DNA of 64,000 nucleotides from Novosphingobium kaempferiae (GCF_021227995.1 NZ_CP089301.1:1364001-1428000), one strand, 5' to 3'; positions 36,540 to 45,273 are shown, counted from the first letter of the stretch. Notes: a model not told the origin generated them from the sequence alone. Numbers and translations: made by a program.

Positions 36540-37906
36540 GCCGCCGCCGGCTCAGCCTGGGCCTGGGTGCCTACGCCTTCGACAAGCTGGCGGTTGCCCT
36601 GGTCCAGATCCTCACCGTACCGGTGCTCGCCAATGCCTGGGGGCTTACGCTCTACGGCACCTGGGCCATGGTCATGACCATTCCCACGTTCCTGGTTCTC
36701 GGCGATTTCGGCATCGTCAATTCCGCCGCGGCGCGTATGATCGGAGCCATTGCACGCGACGACTGGCAGGCTGCGACACGAACCCTGCACACGGCTTGGG
36801 CGGCCACGCTGGCGATAATCACGGCGATCGCACTGATAATTGCGGCAGTCCTGTGGTGGCTACCCAATGGCACCGTGCCGACGACCGGCGGATTTGACGA
36901 GGCGACGTCACGCCTCACCATTCTGATCCTGCTCGTCTATGGGCTGGTCACGATCATATTCCGCCTCAACACCGCCGCACTGCGCTCGGCCATGCTTTAC
37001 TCGCAGTCGCTCATCTTCGGCACCGGATCGTATCTTGTCGAGAACCTCAGCGTGGTGGCCATCGCCGCCTGGGGATTCGGCCCGCTAGCCGCAGCAGGCT
37101 CTCTGCTGGTGCTGCGCCTGGCATCGCTGCTTGCCGTCTATGTCGCCGGAGGGCGGCTGGTGCCCCGGCTACGCCCGGGCGTATCCGCCACCTCCCGCGC
37201 CGAATTGGCAGAATTGTGGGGGCCTGCGCTTGCAGCAAGCGCGCTGGGCTTCGGCGTTGCAGCTTATCTCCAGGGCAGCGTGATGATCCTTGGCGCAATT
37301 GCAGGAGCGGCGGTCGTACCCGCCTTCACTGCCGTCCGGACGCTTTCGCGCCTCGGCGTGCAGATGGCGACGATGATCTCGCTGCCGGTATCGCAGGAGT
37401 TCGGCAACGCCATGGGCAAGGGCGAGATCTACCGCGGAGGCCGCTTCTTCGGCCTGGTATTCCTTCCTGCGCTGATCCTTTCAGGCAGCGCAGGGCTCGG
37501 GCTCGTGCTCATCGGCCAACCCTTCATCCGTATCTGGACTCATGGGGCAATCGTTGCCGACCACACCCTGCTGTTGTTCATGGCCATTTCCTCGTTCGCG
37601 GCAATGTTCTGGAATCCCCTTTCCAATCTCATCATGGTGATGAACCGGCAGCGCTCGTTTTCGTACATCAACCTTGCGATCAGCTTCGTCGGACTCGCCG
37701 TGATCTACCTCGGCGCCCGCGAGTACGGAGCAGCGGCCGCTGGCGTTTCCTTCGCGCTGGTGGACATGATCACGCTGGCTGCGGTCGTCGTTTTCATAAC
37801 ACGTCACTGGCTTAAACTGCCGGAATTTCGCGCAGGTGTGCGCAGCAGCATGGAAGAGATGCGTTCGCCGTTCCGAATGTTGCGCTCGATCCGACAGTCC
37901 CGCTGA
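36536..37906 (+). CDS. wzx: Polysaccharide flippase, Wzx/RfbX family
   Basis: The 456-residue protein has about 12-14 hydrophobic helices and the Wzx-like N terminus LGLGAYAFDKLAVALVQILT, with a conserved-type VLGDFGIVNSAAARMIG loop. It would move undecaprenyl-linked repeat units to the periplasmic face. The ATG at 36536 overlaps the preceding stop. The frame starts 8 codons earlier inside that gene. The protein ends in a basic tail (FRMLRSIRQSR). Confidence 0.88.
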   Translation: MSRRRLSLGLGAYAFDKLAVALVQILTVPVLANAWGLTLYGTWAMVMTIPTFLVLGDFGIVNSAAARMIGAIARDDWQAATRTLHTAWAATLAIITAIALIIAAVLWWLPNGTVPTTGGFDEATSRLTILILLVYGLVTIIFRLNTAALRSAMLYSQSLIFGTGSYLVENLSVVAIAAWGFGPLAAAGSLLVLRLASLLAVYVAGGRLVPRLRPGVSATSRAELAELWGPALAASALGFGVAAYLQGSVMILGAIAGAAVVPAFTAVRTLSRLGVQMATMISLPVSQEFGNAMGKGEIYRGGRFFGLVFLPALILSGSAGLGLVLIGQPFIRIWTHGAIVADHTLLLFMAISSFAAMFWNPLSNLIMVMNRQRSFSYINLAISFVGLAVIYLGAREYGAAAAGVSFALVDMITLAAVVVFITRHWLKLPEFRAGVRSSMEEMRSPFRMLRSIRQSR

Positions 37907-37934
37907 CATGCTTTCGGCCGATCTTACGATGGAC

Positions 37935-37951
37935 TTTTTGCATTGCAGCAA
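37935..37951 (+). promoter_or_regulatory. Putative dyad site upstream of the ulosonate genes
   Basis: TTTTTGCATTGCAGCAA is identical over all 17 bases to 58633-58649 upstream of gmd. It lies in the 349-base gap between the flippase and phosphatase genes. Arms TTGC and GCAA flank ATTGCA; a run of five T precedes it in both copies. Confidence 0.5.
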
Positions 37952-38047
37952 TGGGGGAAGCATCGTAGGTACTTTTCCGTATTGCGTCTCTTTCGCAACG
38001 CCGATGCGAACACTTGTTCGCAGCATGAAACCGATGGCGAGGAAAGC

Positions 38048-38149
38048 ATGAGCCAAGTCCGTATTCTTGATGTCGTCTCGTGCGGACATGTTGATATGCG
38101 TCTGACCGGCGCCACGTTTGCGGAGACCGCCCAGCGGCTCGGCTCTTGA
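38048..38149 (+). CDS. Possible 33-residue peptide or gene remnant
   Basis: ATG at 38048 has GAGGAAAGC directly upstream. The peptide is MSQVRILDVVSCGHVDMRLT... and ends at TGA 38147-38149. It lies in the 349-base gap 37907-38255, which holds no larger gene on either strand. It may be a leader peptide, a remnant of a lost gene, or a chance frame. The two parts of the sequence resemble nothing I can name. Confidence 0.3.
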   Translation: MSQVRILDVVSCGHVDMRLTGATFAETAQRLGS

Positions 38150-38255
38150 CCGCCGGGCCTTTCCACTGCCCTGTTCTTCGCGTCAGGCAGCAGTCGCCCC
38201 TGACATCGAACTGGTCGTCGACCGCAATCCTCGCCCGAATGCCCCGGAGTTCCTA

Positions 38256-38960
38256 ATGGACGTTGCCACCATCCTCGCCGACGCATGGACGCTCGTGCGT
38301 GAAAATCTGCCGCACACGCTGTCCCTCCGCCGCGAGATCGTGTGGAAGCCGGACGGCAGCCCGGTCACTTCCGCCGACTATTATCACGAGGAAATCCTCG
38401 GCGCTTTCCTGCGTGAGCGCATTCCGGGCGTGCTGCTGGTAGCCGAGGAAAGCTACACGCCGGAGATGGACCTGTCGGCAAGCTGGATCGCCATCCTCGA
38501 TCCGATCGACGGCACCGAGAACTTCTGCTCGGGCCTCAAGGAGTGGGGCGTCGCTCTGTCGATCTGGCATGAAGGCGTTCACCAGGGCAGCGCGCTGATG
38601 CTGCCCGAGATGGACGACGCCATCATCTCCGGCCAGCCGGTGGAGAAGTTCAACTCGCGTATCGTCGGCCTTTCCTCGTCCTACAACGACGAGATCGGCG
38701 CCATCGTCGCGGCCTCGCCCGAGAGCCGGATCATGGGCTGCGCGGTATACAATTCCTACAACGTCATTCGCGGCACCTTCGCCCGCTTCGTCAATCCGAA
38801 GGGCGCCTACTGCTGGGATCTCCAGGCCGGTGTTTCGCTGGCACTGGAGAACGGCTGCGAGGTCTATCTCGAAGGAGAAATTTACGGTGGACAGCTTCTC
38901 GAACCGCATAAGCGACATCGCGTCGACATACGGCACCGACACGATCTTCATCCTGGGTAA
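38256..38960 (+). CDS. Inositol-monophosphatase-family phosphatase
   Basis: The 234-residue protein has the lithium-sensitive phosphatase motifs: metal-binding Glu in LLVAEES, LDPIDGTENFCSG (motif A) and GAYCWDLQAGVSLA (motif B, W-D). It removes phosphate from a small sugar, inositol or nucleotide substrate. GGAG lies 6 bases before the ATG at 38256. The last 74 bases overlap the next gene in another frame; residues after GGQLLEP (Arg/His-rich) look non-native, so the stop may have been lost. Next to a NeuB-type synthase it could remove phosphate from a ulosonate phosphate or its precursor. Confidence 0.82.
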   Translation: MDVATILADAWTLVRENLPHTLSLRREIVWKPDGSPVTSADYYHEEILGAFLRERIPGVLLVAEESYTPEMDLSASWIAILDPIDGTENFCSGLKEWGVALSIWHEGVHQGSALMLPEMDDAIISGQPVEKFNSRIVGLSSSYNDEIGAIVAASPESRIMGCAVYNSYNVIRGTFARFVNPKGAYCWDLQAGVSLALENGCEVYLEGEIYGGQLLEPHKRHRVDIRHRHDLHPG

Positions 38961-40401
38961 GGGCCCTTCTGCGGACGAAGTACCTTCGGAAGTCTACGCC
39001 GGTTCGCTGGTCATCGGCATCAACGATGCCGAGCGCATCTATCCGGCCGACATTTCGATCTTCTACGCAGACTGGGTGAAGGAAGCGCTGGCCAAGGAAG
39101 GTCCGCGTTCGCGCCTCTACATCACGTCGACCGACTTCAAGCCCACCAGCGGCGAAGTGCTGCATGCGCCTCATGCGTCGCTGACGCAGGAGAGCAGCGA
39201 TCTGATGATCCAGCGCCTGCTGTCGGACGAAGTGGTGATCGAGGATGTGCTGTTCCTGACCGCCCTGCAGGTTGCCCGCAAGGTCGCGCGCCAGCGTGGC
39301 CGCCGCCAGACCGTGTACATGGTCGGCTTCGACTTCCGCGCCGAGGCGGGCAACGCGCAGGCCATCGGGCGTCACTACGAGACGGATTCGGCCGACCAGC
39401 GCCGTCTGCGCATCGAGATGCAGGAGAATTTCCTGCTCAATGCGCTCTACATGCTCAAGGATACCGAGGTGGACGTGGTCCACGTCGGACAGCGCCCGTT
39501 CTCCCGCCTCGACAGCGCCGAACTGGCAACCGAATTCCTGCCCGACCAGCACAGCGATGGCCGCGACTGGTCGGTGGCCGTGATCGCGGAACTCACCACC
39601 AACCACTTCGGCGACCGTGGCCGATTGGAGCGCATGGTGCGCGCCGCGAAGGCGGCCGGCGCCAACTTCGTGAAGGTGCAGAAGCGCGACGTCGAGAGCT
39701 TCTATACCGCCGAACAGCTTGCGGCGCCCTACAAGTCGCCGTTCGGCACCACCTTCCGTGACTATCGCCACCAGCTGGAACTGGACCGCGACGATTTCGC
39801 GTTCCTCGATACCCTGTGCAAGCAGATGGGCATCAAGTGGTTCGCCTCGGCGCTGGACGAGGCGTCCTATCGCTTCCTGCTGGAAGCCGGGTCCGACGCC
39901 ATCAAGCTGCCCTCGACGATTTCGGAGCACACCCACTACCTCGAAACCGTGGCGAAGACCTGTGATCGCCCCATCGTGCTGTCGACCGGCATGACCGACA
40001 AGGCGTTCGAGAACTGGGTGCTGGAAACCTTCGCGAACAGCCCGGAGCTGAACCTGCTGCAGTGCAATTCGGCTTACCCGACCCCGGCGGAAGACTGCAA
40101 CGTCGGCGTCGTGCGGCACTACGCGCGGCTGGCGAAGGAGAACCCGCGCATCGTGCCGGGCTATTCCAGCCACGACCATGGCTGGTTCGGTTCAGCCCTC
40201 GCCGTCGCCGCCGGTGCCCGCATGGTCGAGAAGCATGTGAAGCTCGGCAATACCGAATGGGCGCATTTCGATGCCGTTGCGCTGGACCTCACCAAGTCGG
40301 ACTTCAAGGACTACGTCCAGAAGATCCGCGAGGCCGAGATCATCGTCGGTGAGGAAGAAAAGTCGGTGCGTCCCAGCGAACACCACAAGTATCGCCGCTG
40401 A
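38887..40401 (+). CDS. Fusion: GT42/MptE-like domain plus NeuB-family ulosonate synthase without SAF domain
   Basis: GTG at 38887 has AAGGAG 8 bases upstream, giving 504 residues. Residues about 15-205 form a Rossmann-like domain (TIFILGKGPSADEVP, GINDAERIYPADISIFYAD, VYMVGFDFRAE) like GT42 sialyltransferases and DUF115/Maf. Residues about 215-495 are a NeuB TIM barrel: VAVIAELTTNHFGDRGRLER, GANFVKVQKRD, IVLSTGMTD, LLQCNSAYPTP, PGYSSHDHGW, MVEKHV. NeuB condenses PEP with a hexosamine or mannose-type sugar to make a nonulosonic acid. The usual C-terminal SAF (antifreeze-like) domain is absent. The sugar made is unknown. The KdsB-like gene follows after 32 bases. Confidence 0.85.
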   Translation: MDSFSNRISDIASTYGTDTIFILGKGPSADEVPSEVYAGSLVIGINDAERIYPADISIFYADWVKEALAKEGPRSRLYITSTDFKPTSGEVLHAPHASLTQESSDLMIQRLLSDEVVIEDVLFLTALQVARKVARQRGRRQTVYMVGFDFRAEAGNAQAIGRHYETDSADQRRLRIEMQENFLLNALYMLKDTEVDVVHVGQRPFSRLDSAELATEFLPDQHSDGRDWSVAVIAELTTNHFGDRGRLERMVRAAKAAGANFVKVQKRDVESFYTAEQLAAPYKSPFGTTFRDYRHQLELDRDDFAFLDTLCKQMGIKWFASALDEASYRFLLEAGSDAIKLPSTISEHTHYLETVAKTCDRPIVLSTGMTDKAFENWVLETFANSPELNLLQCNSAYPTPAEDCNVGVVRHYARLAKENPRIVPGYSSHDHGWFGSALAVAAGARMVEKHVKLGNTEWAHFDAVALDLTKSDFKDYVQKIREAEIIVGEEEKSVRPSEHHKYRR

Positions 40402-40433
40402 GACATCCAGACACCCGACTACCGGAGAGCGCA

Positions 40434-41177
40434 GTGAAAGTCGTTGCCATCATTCCCGCCCGTTACGGTTCCAGCCGGTTCGAGGGCAAGCCGCTTGCCG
40501 ACATCGGCGGGGCGCCGATGATCGCCTGGGTCTACCACCGGGTCAGGCGCTCGCAACGCATCGCGCAAGTCTACGTCGCGACCGACGACGAGCGCATTGC
40601 GCGAGCGTGCGAGGAGCACGGCCTCGAATACGTCATGACCTCCCCCGATCACGGCACCAGCACGGAACGGCTGAACGAGGTCGCGGGAAAAGTCGATGCG
40701 GACCTGTACCTGTGCGTCAATGGCGACGAACCCCTGATCGACCACGCACTGTTCGACCAGATCATCCCTGACGAACTGCCGGGCGATGGCGTCTACGTCG
40801 CCAACCTGGCGACCCGGATCACGGCTCCGTCCGAGGTGATGGACGTGACCAACATCAAGGTCGTGTTTTCCAGCACCGGCCACGCGCAGTTCATGTCGCG
40901 CGCACCGATCCCGTACCCCAAGAACAGCCTCGATTTCGAGTACCACAAGCACGTCGGGGTCCTGATCTACAACCGCCAGGCACTCGAATTCTTCGCAAGC
41001 ACCCCGAAGGGGCAGAACGAGAAGATCGAAGACGTCAACGAACTGCGTTTCATCGAGAACGGCGTGCCGCTCAAGATGGTGGTCGTGGAGCCCAGCAGCG
41101 GGCTTTCGGTCGATACGCCCAAAGACCTTGAGCGTATCCGCGCCATCGTTGCGGAGAATGGGCTGACTGCGGACTGA
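40434..41177 (+). CDS. KdsB-like cytidylyltransferase (CMP-ulosonate synthetase)
   Basis: The 247-residue protein matches 3-deoxy-manno-octulosonate cytidylyltransferase: IIPARYGSSRFEGKPLADI, VATDDERIARAC, GTSTERLNEV, VNGDEPLI, FMSRAPIPYP and GLSVDTPKDLERI. It couples CTP with Kdo or a related ulosonate. It resembles KdsB more than the NeuA family. Start is GTG at 40434 with GGAGA 7 bases upstream. Lying after the NeuB fusion it most likely activates that enzyme's product. A housekeeping kdsB is expected elsewhere in the genome, so this would be a second copy. Confidence 0.88.
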   Translation: MKVVAIIPARYGSSRFEGKPLADIGGAPMIAWVYHRVRRSQRIAQVYVATDDERIARACEEHGLEYVMTSPDHGTSTERLNEVAGKVDADLYLCVNGDEPLIDHALFDQIIPDELPGDGVYVANLATRITAPSEVMDVTNIKVVFSSTGHAQFMSRAPIPYPKNSLDFEYHKHVGVLIYNRQALEFFASTPKGQNEKIEDVNELRFIENGVPLKMVVVEPSSGLSVDTPKDLERIRAIVAENGLTAD

Positions 41178-41297
41178 TGTGGAATGTGGCGGTCTCGCGC
41201 CGCCCCTTTCATTGCTGCAAGCCCGGTTAACGCACATTAATTTTCCTACAAAGTGCCAAAAAGGTGATCTGACTGTCTCCACAGACAGGAGGACAGC

Positions 41298-41729
41298 TTG
41301 GCCAATTCACCAATCATCCCACAATCGAAGTACGTCACTCCCGTCGCTGTCGGCTTTGCCGACGGCCAGGGTGCGCTGAGCATCGTCGGATCGGATGTGC
41401 CGCTTCCGGTATCCACTGTCCGTAACGCGCCCACCCCTGCTCCCATGTCCGGGTCCAGCAGCACCTCGATCATCGCTGGCCCCTACGCTCCGATCACCGA
41501 CACTCCGATCCATCTCCAGCTTTCCGGCACATGGACGGGGTCAGTCGCATTGCAACGATCCATTGACGGCGGTGTCACTCGTCAGGGTCTGACCGTCGGC
41601 GGCGCACCGTGGGCGCAATTCACCGCCAACGCCAACGAAGCAGTCTGGCAGGAGGGCGAGGCAGCCGCGACGTTCTATCTTGCCATCACCATCGCTTCCG
41701 GTACGCTGACCTATCGGGTGTCGCAGTGA
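41298..41729 (+). CDS. Phage structural-like protein, partner of the tailspike-like gene
   Basis: The 143-residue protein starts at TTG 41298 with a strong AGGAGG 5 bases upstream. The C-terminal half (IHLQLSGTWTGSVALQRSID, NEAVWQEGEAAATFYLA, ending SGTLTYRVSQ) resembles small beta-sandwich proteins coded next to tail genes of alphaproteobacterial phages. No signal peptide. Its stop overlaps the next start (GTGA), so the two are coupled. Function: perhaps an adaptor or oligomerisation partner of the beta-helix protein. Confidence 0.6.
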   Translation: MANSPIIPQSKYVTPVAVGFADGQGALSIVGSDVPLPVSTVRNAPTPAPMSGSSSTSIIAGPYAPITDTPIHLQLSGTWTGSVALQRSIDGGVTRQGLTVGGAPWAQFTANANEAVWQEGEAAATFYLAITIASGTLTYRVSQ

Positions 41730-43894
41730 GCGGGTTGGACTTCGGCGCAAGGGCGCTGGCGCTCAAAGCCGGCGCCCTTGCGCCGCGCACGTTTGCCGAC
41801 CTTGCCAAGTCGGCCTTGCATGAACAGATCGACCGGATCGAGAGTTCAGGCCATTCGGACAGGGGCAGAGGCGCGGCCGCCTACGTCTGCGACTCAAAGG
41901 CCGATGCGGCACTCATGACCGCACACCCCGCAGCGGTCTTCCCCGCTGCCGCCAATCGCTATTTCCGTCTGCTCGGAACACCCGACGGTTTCGTAACACC
42001 AGAAATGCTCGGATGCCCTGCTTATACGCCCGGCGTCAACCAGCAGCCTTATATCCAGGCCGCGATCGACTACGCCAAAGCCGCAGGCCTCCGCGGCGTC
42101 TACTTTCCCCAGCCCGTCTACGAATTGTGGAGCCCGCCTCGCAATCCGGCGAGCGGATATGCCAGCACTGATCGCTCGGGCAATTTCCTGGTGATCGATG
42201 GCGCCGCGATCTCGCTTGTCGGCCGGCACGGCAACCGGACCCGGCTTCATTGCAAAGGACCGAACGGGGGGAGCCTGGCGACCGACTATCAGGTTGTGAA
42301 CGTCCCGACTTACGGTGGCGACGTCATATGGCGCGGTGCGGCAGTCATGCTGACAGGCACCGTGTCCAGCGGACTGGTACGGCCTGACGAGCAGACGTTG
42401 ACACATGTCACGATCCGCGATCTCGTATTCCAATCCGACGCCAAGGGCGTGCGGAATACGGCCTGGCCCGCATACCCACTTTCGCGGGATCCCACAGGCC
42501 TGCGTGAAAACGCTTGGGACATCTCGAACAAGGCACTCTACTTTCAGCAGAACGTCCATGTCGGCAATGTGTACATCGAAAACGTCGAGATTCTGGGGTT
42601 TCTCGGGGAGGCGATCTACACCGCCGGCGTTTGGGGTACGCCCGGACTCAAGGCAAGCAAGGTCTCGGTTCGAAACTGCGTGGTCAAGGATAGCAACGGC
42701 CAGGCGCTCAACCCGAACGGCCCCTCGGTTTTCGAGGTGGATGGCTTCTATGCAGAAAACTGCAGCTTCGCCTTCGAAGGCTGGACCGGGATCGAACTCG
42801 GCAAGGTCGTCAATGCCTACTTCCGCAAATGCAATGCCGGCGGCTTTTCCGGCAGCTACATCTACGATGGCCCGTTGCGCAGCGACGGCTCACAGCCATC
42901 GTGCATCGTCGATGCTACATTCGAGGACTGCGGTGATATCTATCTCGGCTCCTACGTGCAGGGCCATCTGCGCCTGATCGACAGTTCGATTGCCGTAGTC
43001 CCTCACACCGCAACAATGGAAATCAAGGGCATAAACGTCGATGTGACCCTCATGGTTCACGGCGGCAACCTGTCGCAGGCGATACGCTTCGCCGGCTATC
43101 CCGGAGCAGCGCAGAAGATCAGCAACAACAACATCCGCCTGAACGTCATGCGTACCAAGGAGGCCGAGGCTGCGGGCTACTGGTGCACCGCAATAGTCAA
43201 CCAGTCGAACTCGATCGGCAAGAGCAACTATCTCTACGTTCGTGGCCACGCGGCGAATATGGGCACCACGACCAGCGTGACCGATAATTACGTGGCCATC
43301 GTGGATGAGGGTATCCAGTCATTCAATGGCGGGTTCGGCACTGCATTCGATCCCAGCAGCACCGCATCGCCAGACATGGGATGCGGATGGGTACGTGCCA
43401 CCACCTTTTCCGGCGGCGCCACGAACTACACCGTCAATCTGCCTGCGACCGCAATGTATCCCGCCAACGCGGAGATCGTCGTGGAACACAGGGACGCGAC
43501 GAAGCCCTCGAACCTGATCGAAGTACGCGAAAACGGCGTAGCGCGGTGCCTTGTCGGCCTCAAGGATACCGCCCGCTTCCGCCACAACCGAGCCAAGGCG
43601 TCTTGGGAACTGATCAACGTCACGCGCCCGCGAAACGCCACCGCGAGCATAGACGTCTCATCGACCGCCGCGGGCGCGGAAAGCGGTCCCTACACCATCG
43701 CGGCCAGCGGATGCCGACCGCACCACCGCGTCGCGGTGACAGTCCCCTCGACCGGCATGTCCGGTTTCGTGATCAGCGCTGTACGCGCGGAAGCTGACGC
43801 CATCCGTTTCTGGGTGCGCAACATTGACGGGGCAGGCGTCCTGGATCCCGCTGCGACGGTCTTTACGGGACGATGGTGGATCGATTCCCTTTGA
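41726..43894 (+). CDS. Right-handed beta-helix protein, phage tailspike or polysaccharide-lyase-like
   Basis: The 722-residue protein starts at GTG 41726, overlapping the previous stop. After an N-terminal region (about 1-105) comes a pectate-lyase-3-type start (AAIDYAKAAGLRGVYFPQPVYEL). Many parallel-helix rungs follow (IENVEILGFLGEAIYTAG, VSVRNCVVKDSNG, AYFRKCNAGGFSG) to about 560, then a C-terminal beta domain. Such proteins bind or cut polysaccharides. No signal peptide. In an exopolysaccharide locus it may be a depolymerase or an epimerase recruited from a phage tailspike. Catalytic residues cannot be assigned. Confidence 0.75.
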   Translation: MSGLDFGARALALKAGALAPRTFADLAKSALHEQIDRIESSGHSDRGRGAAAYVCDSKADAALMTAHPAAVFPAAANRYFRLLGTPDGFVTPEMLGCPAYTPGVNQQPYIQAAIDYAKAAGLRGVYFPQPVYELWSPPRNPASGYASTDRSGNFLVIDGAAISLVGRHGNRTRLHCKGPNGGSLATDYQVVNVPTYGGDVIWRGAAVMLTGTVSSGLVRPDEQTLTHVTIRDLVFQSDAKGVRNTAWPAYPLSRDPTGLRENAWDISNKALYFQQNVHVGNVYIENVEILGFLGEAIYTAGVWGTPGLKASKVSVRNCVVKDSNGQALNPNGPSVFEVDGFYAENCSFAFEGWTGIELGKVVNAYFRKCNAGGFSGSYIYDGPLRSDGSQPSCIVDATFEDCGDIYLGSYVQGHLRLIDSSIAVVPHTATMEIKGINVDVTLMVHGGNLSQAIRFAGYPGAAQKISNNNIRLNVMRTKEAEAAGYWCTAIVNQSNSIGKSNYLYVRGHAANMGTTTSVTDNYVAIVDEGIQSFNGGFGTAFDPSSTASPDMGCGWVRATTFSGGATNYTVNLPATAMYPANAEIVVEHRDATKPSNLIEVRENGVARCLVGLKDTARFRHNRAKASWELINVTRPRNATASIDVSSTAAGAESGPYTIAASGCRPHHRVAVTVPSTGMSGFVISAVRAEADAIRFWVRNIDGAGVLDPAATVFTGRWWIDSL

Positions 43895-43904
43895 CGCCGG
43901 CGCT

Positions 43905-45149
43905 TCAGTTGACGCCGATCTCCGTTATCAGGCTGGCTATATTGTCGCGATAGCGTGTGAACGTGTAGTTCTGCGCTTCCGCCTGAGCATGTGCGCGAAA
44001 ATGGTCGAGCTTGTCGCGATTCTCGACGAGCTCGACCATTGCCGCATGGAGATGGTCGGTATCGATGGCGTCGAGGACTATCCCTGTATCGGGCGTCGCG
44101 GCAAGCGCAGCATTACGCGACTGAATCAACGCGAGACCCGCCGCAAGCGCCTCGTACAGGACGATGCCGGCGCCTTCGAAATAGGTGGGCAGCAGAAATA
44201 CATCGTGGCTGGCCATGATGGCAGGCACGTCCGCTCGCGCAACCGTAGGTATGAACTCCACGCGGTCGGCAAAAGGCGCGAATGCCTCGCGCGGTATGCC
44301 CATCATTCCGACTAGCGTCAGCGTCGCCTGGGACGCCGGGATCCGCGAAATCGCTTCCAGAGCATGCTGGATTCCCTTGCGAGGTATGAGCTGGCCGAGA
44401 AACAGAAAGCGTACGGGGCGGTTGCGATCGACCGGAGCAGGCTTCGGGATGCCGCGAAACAGGTTCTCGTCGAAGCAGTATTCCAGGACACGGGTACGCT
44501 CCGCCACTGCCGTATCGCGGGTTCCATCGATCAGGGTCTGGCGCGCGAATTCACTTCCCACCACAATGACGTCGGATTGGGCATACTCTTCGTCGTCGCG
44601 CTCGATTACCCAATCGGCAATGCGCTCACGACCAACGGGAAAATATGCACCATAACGGTCCATGATCTCGGCCATCATGCGGTTATATACTCGAAAGTCG
44701 CCGTTTGTCCGGTCCAGGATGCGCGTTCGTCCATGCTCCGCTGCAAGCGCGAAACTTTCGAGAGAGCTGGAATTATACCCCCAAAGAGCAAAAGGCCGTT
44801 CGGACCTTATCTCGCGTTCGAGAAACTGCGAGAAGCGCTTGTTGCCCATCAGGTCCAGTTTGACCGAAAGCTCCTGAAAACCTGCACGGGCGGCAATCCT
44901 TTCGATCCATTCGTACATGCCGATGGTCTTGACGAGAGCGGGGTCCAATGCGGGATGTTCGAAACGCCGGAACTCGCTACGGAGCTTGCCTCGCAACTTC
45001 GTCGGAAGATAACGCTCGATCCGATACGGCCACTCGTCAGGTTTGTAAAAGATGCTGGTCGCGTAGAATTCCAGCAAGCCCAATTGCTGCACTGCGGTGG
45101 CAGTTTGCCAACTATGCTGCGTACCCGGATGAAAAACAGCAATTTTCAA
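43905..45149 (-). CDS. Glycosyltransferase, GT4 family
   Basis: The 414-residue GT-B protein starts at TTG 45149 (reading MKIAVFHPGTQHSWQTATAV) with AGGA upstream. The donor domain shows RFLFLGQLIPRKGIQHALEA and VFLLPTYFEGAGIVLYEALA (the E-x7-E motif). It adds one sugar to the lipid-linked unit; donor and acceptor are unknown. It is the only enzyme in this part coded on the minus strand, converging on the beta-helix gene with 10 bases between stops and diverging from the next GT4. Confidence 0.88.
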   Translation of the reverse strand: MKIAVFHPGTQHSWQTATAVQQLGLLEFYATSIFYKPDEWPYRIERYLPTKLRGKLRSEFRRFEHPALDPALVKTIGMYEWIERIAARAGFQELSVKLDLMGNKRFSQFLEREIRSERPFALWGYNSSSLESFALAAEHGRTRILDRTNGDFRVYNRMMAEIMDRYGAYFPVGRERIADWVIERDDEEYAQSDVIVVGSEFARQTLIDGTRDTAVAERTRVLEYCFDENLFRGIPKPAPVDRNRPVRFLFLGQLIPRKGIQHALEAISRIPASQATLTLVGMMGIPREAFAPFADRVEFIPTVARADVPAIMASHDVFLLPTYFEGAGIVLYEALAAGLALIQSRNAALAATPDTGIVLDAIDTDHLHAAMVELVENRDKLDHFRAHAQAEAQNYTFTRYRDNIASLITEIGVN

Positions 45150-45195
45150 GCTGGAATCCTTTGCATAACGGCACGCTCAAAAGATGAGCGCCTTT

Positions 45196-45211
45196 TTTGC
45201 GTTGCAACGCA
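45196..45211. promoter_or_regulatory. Putative dyad site between divergent glycosyltransferase genes
   Basis: TTGCGTTGCAACGCAG contains the perfect 12-bp palindrome GCGTTGCAACGC (45199-45210), preceded by a T run as at 37935 and 58633. It lies 47 bases before the TTG at 45149 and about 60-75 bases before the plus-strand start, so it could serve both genes. Confidence 0.45.
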
Positions 45212-45273
45212 GAATGTCAATCGGGTAGGTGTTTCTCCATGGAAACCGCCCGCTGCTCCGCTCGATATTGCCG

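Noticed and set aside
41298-43894. Complete prophage
   Set aside because: Only two tail-like genes are present; no integrase, capsid, lysis or replication genes and no attachment-site repeats were found around them.
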